From positions 29,220,387 to 29,284,386 of the forward strand of contig OW388297.1 of the NCBI GenBank assembly GCA_936450465.1: 64,000 nucleotides of DNA, written 5' to 3'. Positions within the stretch are counted from its first letter, which is position 1, and every line of letters begins with the position of its first letter. The notes below the pieces were generated by a model. The model was not told the DNA's origin. It made no database searches and was given only the letters and a program-made list of their open reading frames with translations. This stretch comes from Gibbula magus. Its lineage: Eukaryota; Mollusca; Gastropoda; Trochida; Trochidae. Below, piece after piece: positions 40,384 through 53,394 of the stretch. The translations under genes were made by a program, and so were the position numbers.

Positions 40384-43300
40384 TCTTTGAAGTTGAAATA
40401 AAACAGTGAAAAATCATGTGTATATAACTTTTTAATGTTTCTGTGTATACATATCAGCAAACTAAATGGCTTTTTGAAACAATTTTCATCATAATGATTA
40501 AGTGACAGTTCAAACCATAAGTGAGTAATAATCATTTAAAAAATCTCAGCTGGAAATAAGAACAACTGTAATCAGTGTTAAAACTAACATTCAGTCTTTG
40601 ATAGCAGAAAGTCTGATTCAGATTGGTGTTTTCGTTTTACTGTTTTACTGTTTGATTTGACATGGTGGCATGTTTTCTAGCTTACACACTGGTGTAACAG
40701 GTGTCAATGACCTTGCAGCCTGTCAATATCAGTATATCAGTATAAGTAATCTACCTGTCAGCTTATTCAATTCCTGTGACATAATAATTACCTATACAAT
40801 CTTGATAGGTAATCTTTCATAATTATACACACGACCAATCAACTCTGATCTACATCTGACAAGCAGGGAACAGGGAACCAGGTATTCAATTTATCATAAC
40901 ACCAATATGAGCTAACAGTGACTAAGAATGTCATTATTCATGTATCTTAAAAGTAGAAGTAAAATTTAATCTAAATTTATGTTATCGGTATATATATTTT
41001 GACGATAATAACTTTCATTCAAACGCAGTCTGTTAACAGTAAATTTGAAACTATCATAATTACATTGAAGTTACCACTGCAAAAAGAGAATAAGAACTTA
41101 AAAATGTTTTTTTAATATTTATTAAATGGACATGATATGGAAAAAGTAGTCTGTTGACAGTATGTTTAAAACATTCATAATTAGATTAAGCAATTTCACC
41201 ATTTAGATTTTTATGTACCGAACAGTACAGCTTTTCTGTATTTGAAGAAAGTGAAATAACAGTAGTGGTAGGTGTCCTGGTTGTCTGGAGCATGTTATCC
41301 TCATTGCATATAGATAATGTGATGAAAAAATAACATTTTATGAAGTAGATTTAACATAAATTATTGAAAAAAAAAAATAACTGAAGATATGGAATCTGAA
41401 AAAATAAGGCAAAGTGCAAAATACTAATGTAGTTATGAACTTTCTTACTCTTATATCTTCATTTGTACCATAAGGACACGTTTCAAAGTTAATCATTTTA
41501 TGTATGTTTTTAATATATACTTTATGTGTTCATTAAAATGAAACCATACATCAGTCCATTAACTCTGTATTTATCTGTTTTGTTTTGAACATTTGCTTTT
41601 ACCATTTCTTCATTGAAGTATGTAATTCTGTAATCAGTGGATCTATGTTCATGTACTTTGAATAGATAAGAATTTGCTGAAACAAATCTAGTAAATATTC
41701 TGTCCACATCCCACTCATAAGTAAAGCAGCATGAACATTGTTACATTTCCAACAAGTCCAGTAATTTACATCCCTTCAGAGGTTGAACACTGGGTCAGTG
41801 TGACCTTGAGTAAAATTGCCTATGGTGATGGGGTATTAGACCCTCCTTTCATGTGGGGTTGAGGGAGGGGGGAAGGTTGAGGGAGGGGGACAGGGATTAC
41901 TGAATGTCCATCACTCTGTGTAGATGCCCGGAAGTCCCTGGCAGCAATCCTAACTAATAGCTGCAGCAGTCACTAGATTGTAAACATAGTCTCTGTAATT
42001 ATTTTCAAGCAATACCTTGCATTCTTCACATATGCTGTGTCCATTACTGGTCAGTTTGGACAGGGCAAACCAGTGCACAACTGTAAATTAAATATAGGAA
42101 ATTGCTCATTAACATTTTTCTGTGATCTAGTTATACTTTTATAATGAGGGAAATATGACTTGTGAAAACAACGTGGTAACATTTGATTGAATATGAGGTA
42201 CATGTAAAACACCACTGACACAATTGATAAAGCAAATAAAAACCTTTTTACTAAATCAATATGTGGTGATTATTGAGGTTGATAAAAACATGATAAACTT
42301 ATTGTGCAATAATTTTGTTGGTTTAAAATGTTGGTGAATTCACATAAAACAGAGAGGAGTGAAAATACCCCCCTGTAGTGGCCCATATGGAAATTCCAAA
42401 TAGTAAGGAGAGCAAGTAGAATGTACAGTACAGAATTCAGCCATTCATTTGTCACTGAGCTGTCAAACACAGCCAAACAACTGCTGTGTGAAAATAGAGG
42501 ACACTCATAGCAATCTGCTGTCATTAAATCATTCGTTATATATTGTTGCCATATGAATTTAATTATATTTATCAATGTCATTATCATTTATAACTTGACC
42601 TCATATAGTTTTAGTATACATTTATTTTCATTTGATCAATTTGATAATGATGTTTGATTTAGATAAACTGAAAAATATCATATCAATCATTTCATTTATG
42701 TCCTTAAAAGTTAAGAACTTTAGAACATAAACCAAACGGTTGCTGATTATTGTATGTCATAACTGAGAATATATTTTCTTGCATATTTTTGGTGCAAGAT
42801 ATTAAACAGTAACACAATGATTTTTTTAAAAACTGAAAATTCTATCTAATTTAATTTATACCATTCACAGCTTTTCAGAAAGCATACATAAATGATGATG
42901 TTAAAATTTTAGGGTAATTCTAAATACCAGTATTAATGGTATATGTAAATTGTAGCTCATTATTGTGTCTCCATTTCTCTGATTACAAAGGCAGATTGGT
43001 CTGTCAGTGACAGAATTCAGTGTCACATCTCTGTGTGCTTGTAATACTGCCATCTCTCGGGTTGGAGTGAAGCAATGTGAAACTCCTCCGAGACTGAATA
43101 GCTGAAATAGGAGGAGAATCGTTGGTGAGCACACCACAATGTGACAGAGTTAATCTTGTTGATCCAATACAGAGATGTTTTTGTTTGTCTTATATTTCTT
43201 GTTGTGGACATTTCTTTTCTGATAGGGCCACTGTAGCTTTTTCAAAAAAATATTTTAGACTTATGTTATTATGAATTAAGTTCTAAAATGCTACCAATGG

Positions 43301-45322
43301 CTCGAAGTTCAGTTCAGTTCAGTAACATTTTGACATGTTTGGTTATAGAGAAATTGTGACTATAAATATATAAATCATTGTTTGGTTTCATTTTCTATTT
43401 TTCATCAATTTCATGAAAAGAAGTATTTTATTTACAGTTCAAATGTAATTTGACCCCTTATTCAATGAATCGCATATGATAATCTCAAATTCTCGTAATG
43501 TTCTCATGGGTCAGTGATTCTCAAATGCTGTGTAAATTCTAAAGCTCCATGACGATTGTGTTGAGTACCAATGAGGATTATCCTCGTACAGATCTTCAGA
43601 GAACATCCAAGCAAGTAAAGATGTTTGCTTGTCAGTTCATGCCTGTCAGGTGTGCTAGAGATGTTTCACACCTTGATTCACACCTGTAGAGAGTGACAAC
43701 GGGCAGGTAACTGACACATTCTGTCCTCCTCGTTCCGCATTAGACACTTTCAATATGTTGTGTTCAGTTCACCTGTCAGCCATCTTCCTTCCTGTCTAGC
43801 TGATTGCTCTACTTGTACACTGAACAAATTAGGTAAAGTCTCTCCCCCATGTGTGTGCTGTTGTCAGTTGTATGTCCACCACACTTGTCTTATCTATATC
43901 TCTGAGACTTGCAGTACAAATTACAGAGAATGAAGGAGTGTGTCTCATTAGAGATTCTGTTAGCAATTAATATAAATCTATACTTGGTAGTGTGTATTTG
44001 TGTATATGAGGATTTTGAACTTATAATATTTAATGAATACTTATGTTATGATTTTTTAAAGAATATGAATAATAAAATACACACATTAAATTGTACTTTT
44101 GATTTGGATAACTGTTTTCATTCATCTGTTTGATTTAAACACATTTTAACTTTCCCATATATAAATAATCCAAAGAGCATGAGTATAGATCTAGGGTTTA
44201 ATGCTCATGAAAAATAATATTTCTCAAATTATTTTAGTCAAGGAACCTCATCTCATGAACATACTCATTTTCATTTTATTAATTAAATTATTTATTCAAT
44301 CTCTTCTCCTTTAAAATCATTTCAAAGCTTAAGATTTTATCATTCATAAACAGAAACATCTGAGTCATTCATAAAGTTACTACTATATTGTCAGAGATTT
44401 AAACTGTCAATTGTTGTATCTGTTCACTATCACATTATATCGAATGTAAACCTTCTTTCCCTATTTCTCTGGGTGTTTGTGTGACACAGACAGGCGGACA
44501 GATACTGACCAGTGTGTGTGACCACTGGCTCACCTTTCACCTGAGCTGTACTGTCCAGTCATCGAGGACACTTCACCAGTCACGTTTGGTCTTCCTGGTA
44601 GAAAGACTCACTTATCATGCTCACTACTCAACTCGTTCTAGATTTGACTTCCAGATCATACTCGTTGAAACTGTGCCTCCGAGATGTTTGTTCAAGCATG
44701 CCTACAGCAGGAAGAGTAGGATGTCATTTCATTCCATTCACACATGACCATATTCACACCTACCAAAGAAAACCTACCCTCTATTCAGCAAAACATGGAA
44801 AAGACTACAGTAATTATGTAAATAGCTACCTAAATATAATACCGTGACACAGAAACAGTGAAAGGTGGAATATTAACTAACCATCAATCATCGAAAAACA
44901 ATAACCTGCACATATGAGTCAGTCTCTACCTCTGTTTACGTTTGTGAACATGGAGAAAAAGCAAATACCATTCTTTCCTCATTTAAATGTCTATTGTGTT
45001 ATTGTAATTACACATCATCCCATGAGTGTCTTGCTCACTTGTTAAGTTTACACCTCGTATTAAGTAAATGATACTAGTTATTTTAGCATTATGTATCACA
45101 GTATTTTAATGTTTGGCGAATCATGATTTTCCAAAGTAGATTTTCCAGGTCAAGTGGAATATGCATGTATATTTTTGAAGATCTTTCTGCACAGAGGGAA
45201 CGTTTTCTTAGGAAGGCCTGATATTATGGATTGTCTTTAAATCAGCTTCAACTCATGTTGGCAAATTAAAAAGGACTTTGAGGCTATCAACAAGGTCATG
45301 GGAAGGGATTGGACAATTCAAG
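40384..45322. other. Long non-coding stretch
   Basis: Almost 5 kb of AT-rich DNA without recognised genes. The more GC-rich block at 44480-44760 has open frames on both strands, none matching a known protein. Likely intronic or intergenic. Confidence 0.4.
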
Positions 45323-45506
45323 TTAACTTACATATAACTTGCATATAACTTGCATATAACTTATATAACTTGCATATAACTTGCATATAACTTGCATATA
45401 ACTTGCATATAACTTACATATAACTTACATATAACTTGCATATAACTTACATATAACTTACATATAACTTGCATATAACTTTCATATAACTTGCATATAA
45501 CTTACA
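45323..45506. repeat. 11-bp minisatellite
   Basis: About 16-17 copies of ACTTGCATATA, with ACTTACATATA variants interspersed. Confidence 0.9.
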
Positions 45507-46203
45507 TTGGCAAATGATCACCTTTGAAACAGCATTGCTGATTGCACAACTATATTTGATTGCAACCAACCAGGATTCTCCATGTCTAGCCAAGAAAGCG
45601 TTCTACATGTTGAAGAGGTTACAGTACTTGGGAATAAATGATTTGAGTAATCTCTTTGGTGAGAGAACGAATGAGCTACACTAACATTGCATTCTCAACC
45701 AAAACCAGGGAACTGATACTCACTTGCCACAAAATCATCACAGTTTTTAGAATTCTCAAACTTCTCATCAAATTAAATTCATCAAAAACCCTCCCCAGGT
45801 TATGTTTGTTTCAAGTTAAATGCTGGACAGGTGAGGCAAGATCTAACTTTCTCAGACCACACTGCCCCTTCACTGGACATGAGAGTGGACATGGGTGATT
45901 GATGACTATTAAAGATAGGGTTTGTTTCCTGGCTGTTTATTATGTAAAACAATCAGTGGACAAGAACAGGGTACAGGAAAGTACCAGCTACAGGTTTAGC
46001 ACAGGCAGATGTCTGTACATTGTTTATATTTACAGATGTACTGGACTTAGTCCATCAATCATAATCTTTTAAACACATTGAATGCATTATTTTCATGGCG
46101 ATTATTGGTTTTGCAAAAATAATTTTATCTGTAAAATGAAAAAGCAAAGCTTTTTTTTTCAGCTTCTAAATTATCTTTGTTTCAAGTTTCAACAAAGTCT
46201 TAA

Positions 46204-47292
46204 AGGGACACTCCGTATGTATTGTAGTAACATAGGTCAAAAGTTACCAAGGGGTGTTAAAGGCACTATGTCACGCCAATTGTTTTAAAATATTAATAAT
46301 CAACGTATAATGCACATCTCTCGATATTACAAACAATCTACCCCCAGATAATGAATTATATTAGTTATCTAGAAATTATGTACGTATTCAGGTTTTAAAG
46401 TTAACTTTAAAAGACCGGAAGTATTTAATGCAACGTTGCATTAAATCCGCATGAACTAAAATATCAGCAACATTAAAAAATCGCACCCAACCTGTAGACC
46501 AAAAATGGCAGCCGCTTTCGTTATTGTAACAACAAAGCTTACACTGCGTATTACAAACCGGTAAGTTACAGATACAACTTAATGAAGATTATCCAATCTT
46601 TGTTGTCAGTTAAGAGAATAAAGTATATATGCAAGACCTGAATGAAATCCTAGTTCAGCCGTTTTCTACAATCTATGTTTCCCATTTTGCACATCAGCGA
46701 CTCTTTCTATTAGTGATATCCCTGAGTGACTTCGGCCGCTTATTTTTTTAATTATTGACTGCAGGTCAATTGTAAAGAATAATAAGTATTTTATTGCATC
46801 GAAAGGAAGCTTAAGTGAGTTTATATACCCTCCTATGACCTAAAATAGCTTATTTGAATGCGAAAAGCGTGCACTTGTGCCTTTAATTTATCGTGTTAAA
46901 AATTAAACTTTTAGTGCCAGTATGTTCAGTATAGTTACATTGTTAAATGTTTAGTCATGATTATGATCGAAAACCAGACAATGTTCAGCGGTTGGTGCGT
47001 GTCAATTGTTCAAACGTAATTTTGAAAACTTATATGTAACAGACAAAGAGACAGATATTGGTTGATATTGTTCAATGGAACATATAACTGGCATAGTTGT
47101 AAATGGGGCGCATGAATTTGGCTTCTCATTGTGTATTAAGCCGCTGCTCGAGTTTCAGTCAAACAAGTTATTGTCAATATATGAGAATACATATGCAAGT
47201 CGAGTGAGAAGATTTGGACGTAAATCAGGACATTTGATATTGCTGTATGTATTAAATCAAAATAAAATTTCAGGAAAACACGGAGTGTTCCT
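46204..47292. mobile_element. TTAA element of a related family, with nested insertion
   Basis: The left tip AGGGACACTCCGT after TTAA (46200-46203) is mirrored by ACGGAGTGTTCCT at 47280-47292, followed by TTGA (decayed TTAA). The right half contains ATCGAAAACCAGACAATG and GTCAATTGTTCAAACGTAAT, diverged relatives of MITE family A. About 460 bp long without the insert at 46261-46882. Confidence 0.75.
46261..46882. mobile_element. Inner TTAA element
   Basis: Tips AGGCACTATGTCACGCC and GCGTGCACTTGTGCCT (imperfect inverted repeat), with perfect TTAA on both sides (46257-46260, 46883-46886). 622 bp, no ORF of note. Inserted into the element 46204-47292. Confidence 0.75.
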
Positions 47293-47296
47293 TTGA

Positions 47297-49174
47297 TATG
47301 TTCATCAGTGATAGTTGACCTATTGTATAGCCGGAAATTGTTATGATTGATGGCATTTTTGTATTGAAGCCCTGTACCATGACTGTATGAATTGATTATT
47401 ATATTTTTGAAAGCCATCTATCTAAATACTAGACATGAAATACCTATGGCATTGCAAGCTGGACTCTGGAGAAAATAAATTTTCTTACTCAGTCTAATCT
47501 TGACCATAACCTCAGGTCTGGAGCATCGTGACCTGAGCAAGAAAATCCATGTATGTACACATAATATTTCTATATAACAGAGTGGTAGACTGTTGTAGTT
47601 TGGGTACTCGGGTGTAATGAAGCATGTTTAAATGTTATTGAAGGATAATCTGCCAAGTCCCAGTCAGGTGTTGCCTCTTATACTTATACTTACTGCCATA
47701 TAGGCTATTCCTGGCTCTTTACTGTCAGAACTAATGTCAAGGTATGCAATGTTTTGATGAACTGTAAAACAATTATTTTGCATATAAATTATAATTTTGT
47801 GTGTGGTTTATTATGTAAACTGATACTTCTAGCTGATTTGAAGTGTTATGTTTGTTTGATTACAGTCTTTATTTCAATATCCAAATATTTAATATAAATA
47901 TTTAAGTTTTTATGTGAAATTTGTGTGTGAGTAATAGTTCATAATAATACAACATTGATGGCTTGAGCAATTTATTAAATTGATTTGTTTTAAGTTTTGA
48001 TATTGAAATCCTCTTTTCTAAAATGTTTTTCTCCCTTCAGTTTAAGCTGTTAGATTTTAACAATTACCTCTTCCCATGCTCCTTTGGTGTGCTTTAAAGT
48101 TTAATCCAATGAGTAGATTGGATGTGGCCGGGCAGGGCTTGTGAAAAGACTTGATTAGGACAGGGCAGCGCAGTGTTATGTTTCAGGGGCCCATGCTCTG
48201 GGTCCGGGCACCTCAATAAGGGTCAGTCTGACTCAATAGGGGTCACTTCGACTCAAAGGGGCCGGAATGACCTGAGACCTCGCATCTGTGATGGGGCAGT
48301 GGTCAGCGGAAGTGGAAGCTGATGTTTTCTGTTGAGAACAATGCCTTTTTTTGACCATGTCATTCTTATTGACATAATTGGAAGCTATGTCCAGCTGTCT
48401 GACTGTTTCTCGTCCAGTATGATTGGTCCACATGTTGGCCGCTGCAATCTCAGTAATCATATTTTCATGCTTGCCTTATTTCAACTCTGAGTTGAACATT
48501 TTATTGATTATTTATGGAAAGCAATCAAATTATCATTGTTTACATCAAATAGACTATACATAGGACAAGAGATAAAACAGTGTGCAATCAAATTTTACAA
48601 CTAAAAGGAACATCAATTGCTGTCAATTGAAAGATTGAAGCCAAGACACATCATTCAATAGCGTTCATAGTTTTCTCATGAAAGTTCATATTTGCACACA
48701 GGACATCAAAACATTCGAAGTCACTATTTTTGTGACAGAATAATAAAGGTAGAATGTTTAATATATATATATATTTTTATTATTATTGAGGACTTAATAC
48801 CTTTAAACACAAAGACTTGCTGCTAATGAGATCAAAGATCACAAGACTATTACATGTGACACAATAGGTGTACAGTCTCCCCCTATGAATCAACACCATC
48901 ACAAAGTACACTGCCCACAAACAATACACCTCAGTGAACAGTGCACAGCACTTCAACATTACCTCATGTATTGCCCAACAGCTATCTAATGCCTTATTCT
49001 AATAGCCTTCCTTCCTCCCTCCCTCCCTTTGCTGGTTGAATGGTCTAGTCCACTCAGTGGTCACTCAGCAGACCGACCCATCTAGCCTCTGGCCATCTGT
49101 GAAGGAAGGCTAGCTGGACAGTGGTCAGGGGTCAGTGACGTAGAGGCTTATGTAATTTTCTTCTTGCTTCACAG
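47297..49174. other. Non-coding stretch
   Basis: No genes seen. A 20-bp unit (CTCAATA(A/G)GGGTCA...GA) repeats about 2.5 times at 48212-48262. Confidence 0.4.
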
Positions 49175-49262
49175 GCCAGGCTATCGGCCATTGCTGATTG
49201 TGGACGCTTAGCTGGGCTGGAGGAAGAACATTCAAACTTGCTGCAGGATTTGCTCTCAACAG
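49175..49262 (+). CDS. Internal exon of an unidentified gene
   Basis: Preceded by a pyrimidine-rich acceptor (TTCTTGCTTCACAG, ending 49174) and followed by donor GTATGT (49263). 88 bases, open in only one frame; the other two have stops. The peptide ARLSAIADCGRLAGLEEEHS continues NLLQDLLST plus a split Gly codon, an acidic, leucine-rich helix or coiled coil. Base composition is clearly unlike the AT-rich flanks. I do not recognise the family and find no partner exons in the window, so the gene must have large introns. Confidence 0.6.
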
Positions 49263-50388
49263 GTATGTCTGGATACTATGCATTTGTACACATAGTCAAC
49301 TTTTTAAATCTGGATACTGTGGTTTTGTAGAGAATTGAATTTATGAATTTTTCATTAGCTGTGTTGTAATGTCAGAGAGTGGAGCTTGATGGGCTGATCA
49401 CCGTCATTCTGCAGTGGTGCAGTGTGATGAGCTGGTGAGCTGTGAGGTGTGGGTCAGAGCTGGACACTCTGAGCTGTTTGAGAGGAATTATTCAACGTAT
49501 TTATTACACCATAGGAAAGATAAAGGCTAGATCCTAATATTTGTATTATAAGGATATATACACCGAAACTACATTATAGCGTTAGGAGACGTTGTACATT
49601 CATAGAATTTAATCATGATACTTTGACTATGAGTTGAAATTGTGTTTGTTGCATTATGATGTCACACAGCTGACCTTGGAATGTGTATTAAACAATGACT
49701 AAACTGAGAATAGGAAATAGTGTGACAGTCAGTTGACAGTTAATTGTTGCATATAAAAACAATTCGTTGGTATGTATTTCCAGGTCATATGATTGAAAAC
49801 TCTTTTATTTTGAAGTTATGTTGAGTGTTTATGCTGTTTCCAAAGGATTTTCACAGTTTCATTTTTAAATAATATTTAATATAGTTTTCAATAATGATTT
49901 AAATTTCCCAATCTTAACTGAAACACAAATCTGCCCAATGTGCCCATACAAATGATAAATGATATCTTAAGAACAGGAGATATCCTGGATAACAACTTCT
50001 TTCATATGATTATGTATGCCACTTCTAAATGCCCTTCAAAGACCCAAATTATTTCACACATTAGCCAGAATAATGTACAAATTATATTGACACAAACAAG
50101 AGTTTCATCCTGCACCAAGACCGTGTTGTTTATCTTCACACTGAGTAGCGCATGTGTCATAGTTGCCTATAAGCTGCCCCAGCTAGCACCTGCATTGTGC
50201 TGTATGGTAATTAAAACTGTGGGACTGCACAGCCGTCTCAGCAGGTGGACACAAGTCCAAGCGGTCACTAGTTTATGTCCAGCCGCTCCCAGCAAGCTGT
50301 ATCTTGACCGGTTGTTAACACGGATGGTGTGGATTATTGGGGGATGTGTCCACCCTTGAGACCTGACAATACCTTCACACAAACCTAC
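49263..50388. other. Intron-like stretch
   Basis: AT-rich, includes a 35-bp identity (50010-50044) with 26875-26909. No exon recognised. Confidence 0.4.
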
Positions 50389-50498
50389 CTGCTTGAGGAA
50401 GGGAGAGAAGGCTATGTCAGGGTCTTGTGTAAATATCTCTGCAACACAATACCTCTCGTTTCTATCCAGCTCTTCTCGTATTTTGACAGCTAGGCGGC
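50389..50498 (-). CDS. Candidate exon of an unidentified gene
   Basis: On minus: acceptor GCTTTCAAG|GCCGCC at 50499-50500 and donor CAAGCAG|GTAGGT ending the exon at 50389. 110 bases, open in a single frame (two bases plus 36 codons): RLAVKIREELDRNERYCVAE continues IFTQDPDIAFSPFLKQ. The composition looks protein-like, but no family is recognised and no further exons are found. It could be a retroelement relic or chance. Confidence 0.35.
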
Positions 50499-50499
50499 C

Positions 50500-53380
50500 T
50501 TGAAAGCATTGAACAATTAGAGAAGAAAACATTCAATTTAAAAGCAAGGATGTATTCATTTTGGTTTCAGATTTAAGATCTTGAATTGTGTATATATCTA
50601 TATCAGGGTTATGACATGACCAGGGAAATAATGTTGGATATTTACTTGTGGACCTTTTGCTTTTGTCATATTGGTGGATACTGTGTATTCTGTTTATCAA
50701 TGTGAATTGTGATGTTTTTTATCTAACAGTTTAACTTCTGCAGTTATTAGTGACAAACCTGAATGGTCAATATCCAGAAATCATAACCTGTTGGCCTGAA
50801 TATAATCAATCAATATTGAATAGCCAATAGTGCATTAGCATTAGGTGGCAACATTTCTGAATTTTGATTGTTTATTAGTTTAGCTTGAAATTACAGAAAC
50901 CATAGTTCAATTACTTCACTTCTGGTCTACTTTCTGAATGAATAATGAAGTCTGAAATAGATTGTGAGATTATTTTCATGCAATTCAAATAAATCTTATG
51001 GAATTGACTTATGGCTTTTGGATTGGTCTAAGGGACGTGGTCTTTCTTTATACTGATTATCTATGTCACAAAATAACATTACAAAAAATCGCTTCATTAC
51101 AATGTGGCTAAACAAGTTCTTGTCAATGAGAAAGTACATGAACTGGATTGTTGAAGACTCTTGATACAAACCTCACAGGACCAGGAAGTGAGATGTGGAC
51201 TGAGTAGATACTGGTGCTCAAGAAGCATGTCATCTGAGGAGTCTGGATACATGAAGCTGTAGATGTGTGATTAGCCGTCTCAAGGACTTGGAACAGGAAG
51301 TGGTTGAGAGCTGAAGGATCAGGGTGATGAGAAGTCAATCTCTCTATTTATCACTTCCAGTAACTGTCTGCATCATTCTATAATCATTGTCTGAAAGTGT
51401 AGATTGGACCAGGCTTATCCTTTCATCATTGTGGGAAACCATAGACTGGACCAGTGATTGTCTGCATTATTCCATAACCATTATCAGAAGCCCATGATTG
51501 GACATGTTTGATTGGGATTAGAAGTGACGAAGCTTGAAGTGACATGAAGAGGATGTATAGAGCAGTTGGTGTATACATGTACCAGTGATTGCTTACATTC
51601 AAGCTGAAGGCCAACAAGCCGTTCCAGGTTCATATGCATTGATTTTTTTGCCTGAAAACGTTGATTACAGCCTTGAGCCTTGAGATCTTTACTGTTAAAC
51701 TCATCTGTTCATCGGATCTGAAAATAAGTCACATTTCTTCTTGAATGTATTGTTCATTGATATTTCAAAATCTTGTTTATTAAGCATTTGTCTGCACTCT
51801 TTATGTACTACGTTACTACGAGACCAAGATTTGAAATGGTCTGAATCCAAGACTTCTACCAACTGAGCAAAAGGGATAAATCACAAGCACATGCTAGTGA
51901 TGATGCTACCGTTTAATGTTTGTCCCATCCTGCCACTTTAATTTTCCAAAGAGATACTTAAAGGGAAAAAAGCATGTATCTATGACCAGTCCTAAAAGCA
52001 TTTGTCTAAAAGGTGTAAGTTATCAAATTACTTGTTTACATGAAGAATCAGTCGCCCTTTATAGGGTTAGAAACAATACCACTTCCTTCACTTCAAAGAT
52101 ATGATAAATGTAGTGTATATTTAGGGGCTGGACTCAAGTTGCTGATAAGCAGCCTGGGCCCTAGCTTGTATCAGCTGGACTGTGTTCAGGGTTCTGTATT
52201 CAATACTATTGGGGGAGCAGTTTGATAATTTGTTTTAAAGGTTTTGTATAAATTGATGAAAGACTCATTTGTGTATAGCTGCATAGTTATTGTTCTCTGA
52301 TAACGAAAATTGCTAGACAATAGCAAATTGCAGGACAGGACAAGTTAGTGCATTAAATTCGGAAACTGTCATGGCCTGATTGTATTTGAGGAAATACGGT
52401 ATATAGAAGCTGAGTATGAGTCCATGTTTAAGCTGCAGACTAAGTAGTGTCCAGTTAATGTCCAGTGTTGGGTCAGGGAGTGGACAAACAAGGACCGATG
52501 AGCTGGACATCTCATGTATTGACCTTCTGTCTGGACAGGTCTGGTCTGGTCAGGGGCTGGACACCACTCTGACAGTGTGTATACATCTGAGCCACTATGT
52601 AAACTGTGCTCAGTGCTGCTAGAGAATGTCATACATTGGGGACAGTGGACACTGACTTAGAGTGTCTGAAATATCTTTATTTTGTTAAAAACGGGATAAA
52701 AAAAAATAATTTGTCCTCATTAGATACTGAAAAGTAATCTCTGAGGAATTGGATTCTCAATATCAAGAAGAAGTCTAATTTATGCAATTCAGGATACTGT
52801 AAATCTCAGTTCTGGTTCTGAAATAATGATTTAGAGCCCTGTGTGACAGTCTAGCTAAGTTGTTTTATATTCTTAGTTTTCTCTGTTAGTATTTATCAAT
52901 TTGAAGAATTCAAATCCTGCTGTCAATATTATATGAACAAGTGTTTGATATGATTTCTGAGAAACAAGTGTAAACTTTTCATGTTATCAAAGATGATGGG
53001 GAACCAAGTTGAATAATACACATAAGAAGGCAATATCTATGTTCACAAGTACTTATATGAAGTTTAAGACTCTGTTAATATTTATCTCATATCAATGACA
53101 GTCTTGTCTATTCAACTTGTCCTTCAGTCCCTGCAATCATTACTTTAAACACAATCAACAATTTAAATAGAATCAAATTGAATTGGTGTTCAGTAAATGT
53201 AATAACCTTTGTTAGTTAGGTTTTGATCTTTGAGTAACATCAGCTACTGTTTCACCCATCTGTCAGTGAGTGACTTGTCTGTCTACTAGTTATTTAAAGT
53301 GACTGTCCAACAATATCAGAGAATAAGGCAATAGTACCAGATGATAAAGAAACAATACCAGGGAATAGAACAATACCAGC
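50500..53380. other. Non-coding stretch
   Basis: No genes recognised. The block 52430-52620 is GC-richer, with repeated GTCTGGACAG / GTCTGGTC words and a chance open frame. Confidence 0.4.
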
Positions 53381-53394
53381 AAGAAAGAAAGAAA

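Noticed and set aside
44481..44847. GC-richer block with open frames and a possible minus-strand exon
   Set aside because: Peptides are unlike any family I know and the only donor options are weak; could be a UTR but not supportable.
52416..52622. Exon-like block with CAG borders
   Set aside because: Splice-compatible readings hit early stops or give low-complexity peptide made of repeated GTCTGG words.
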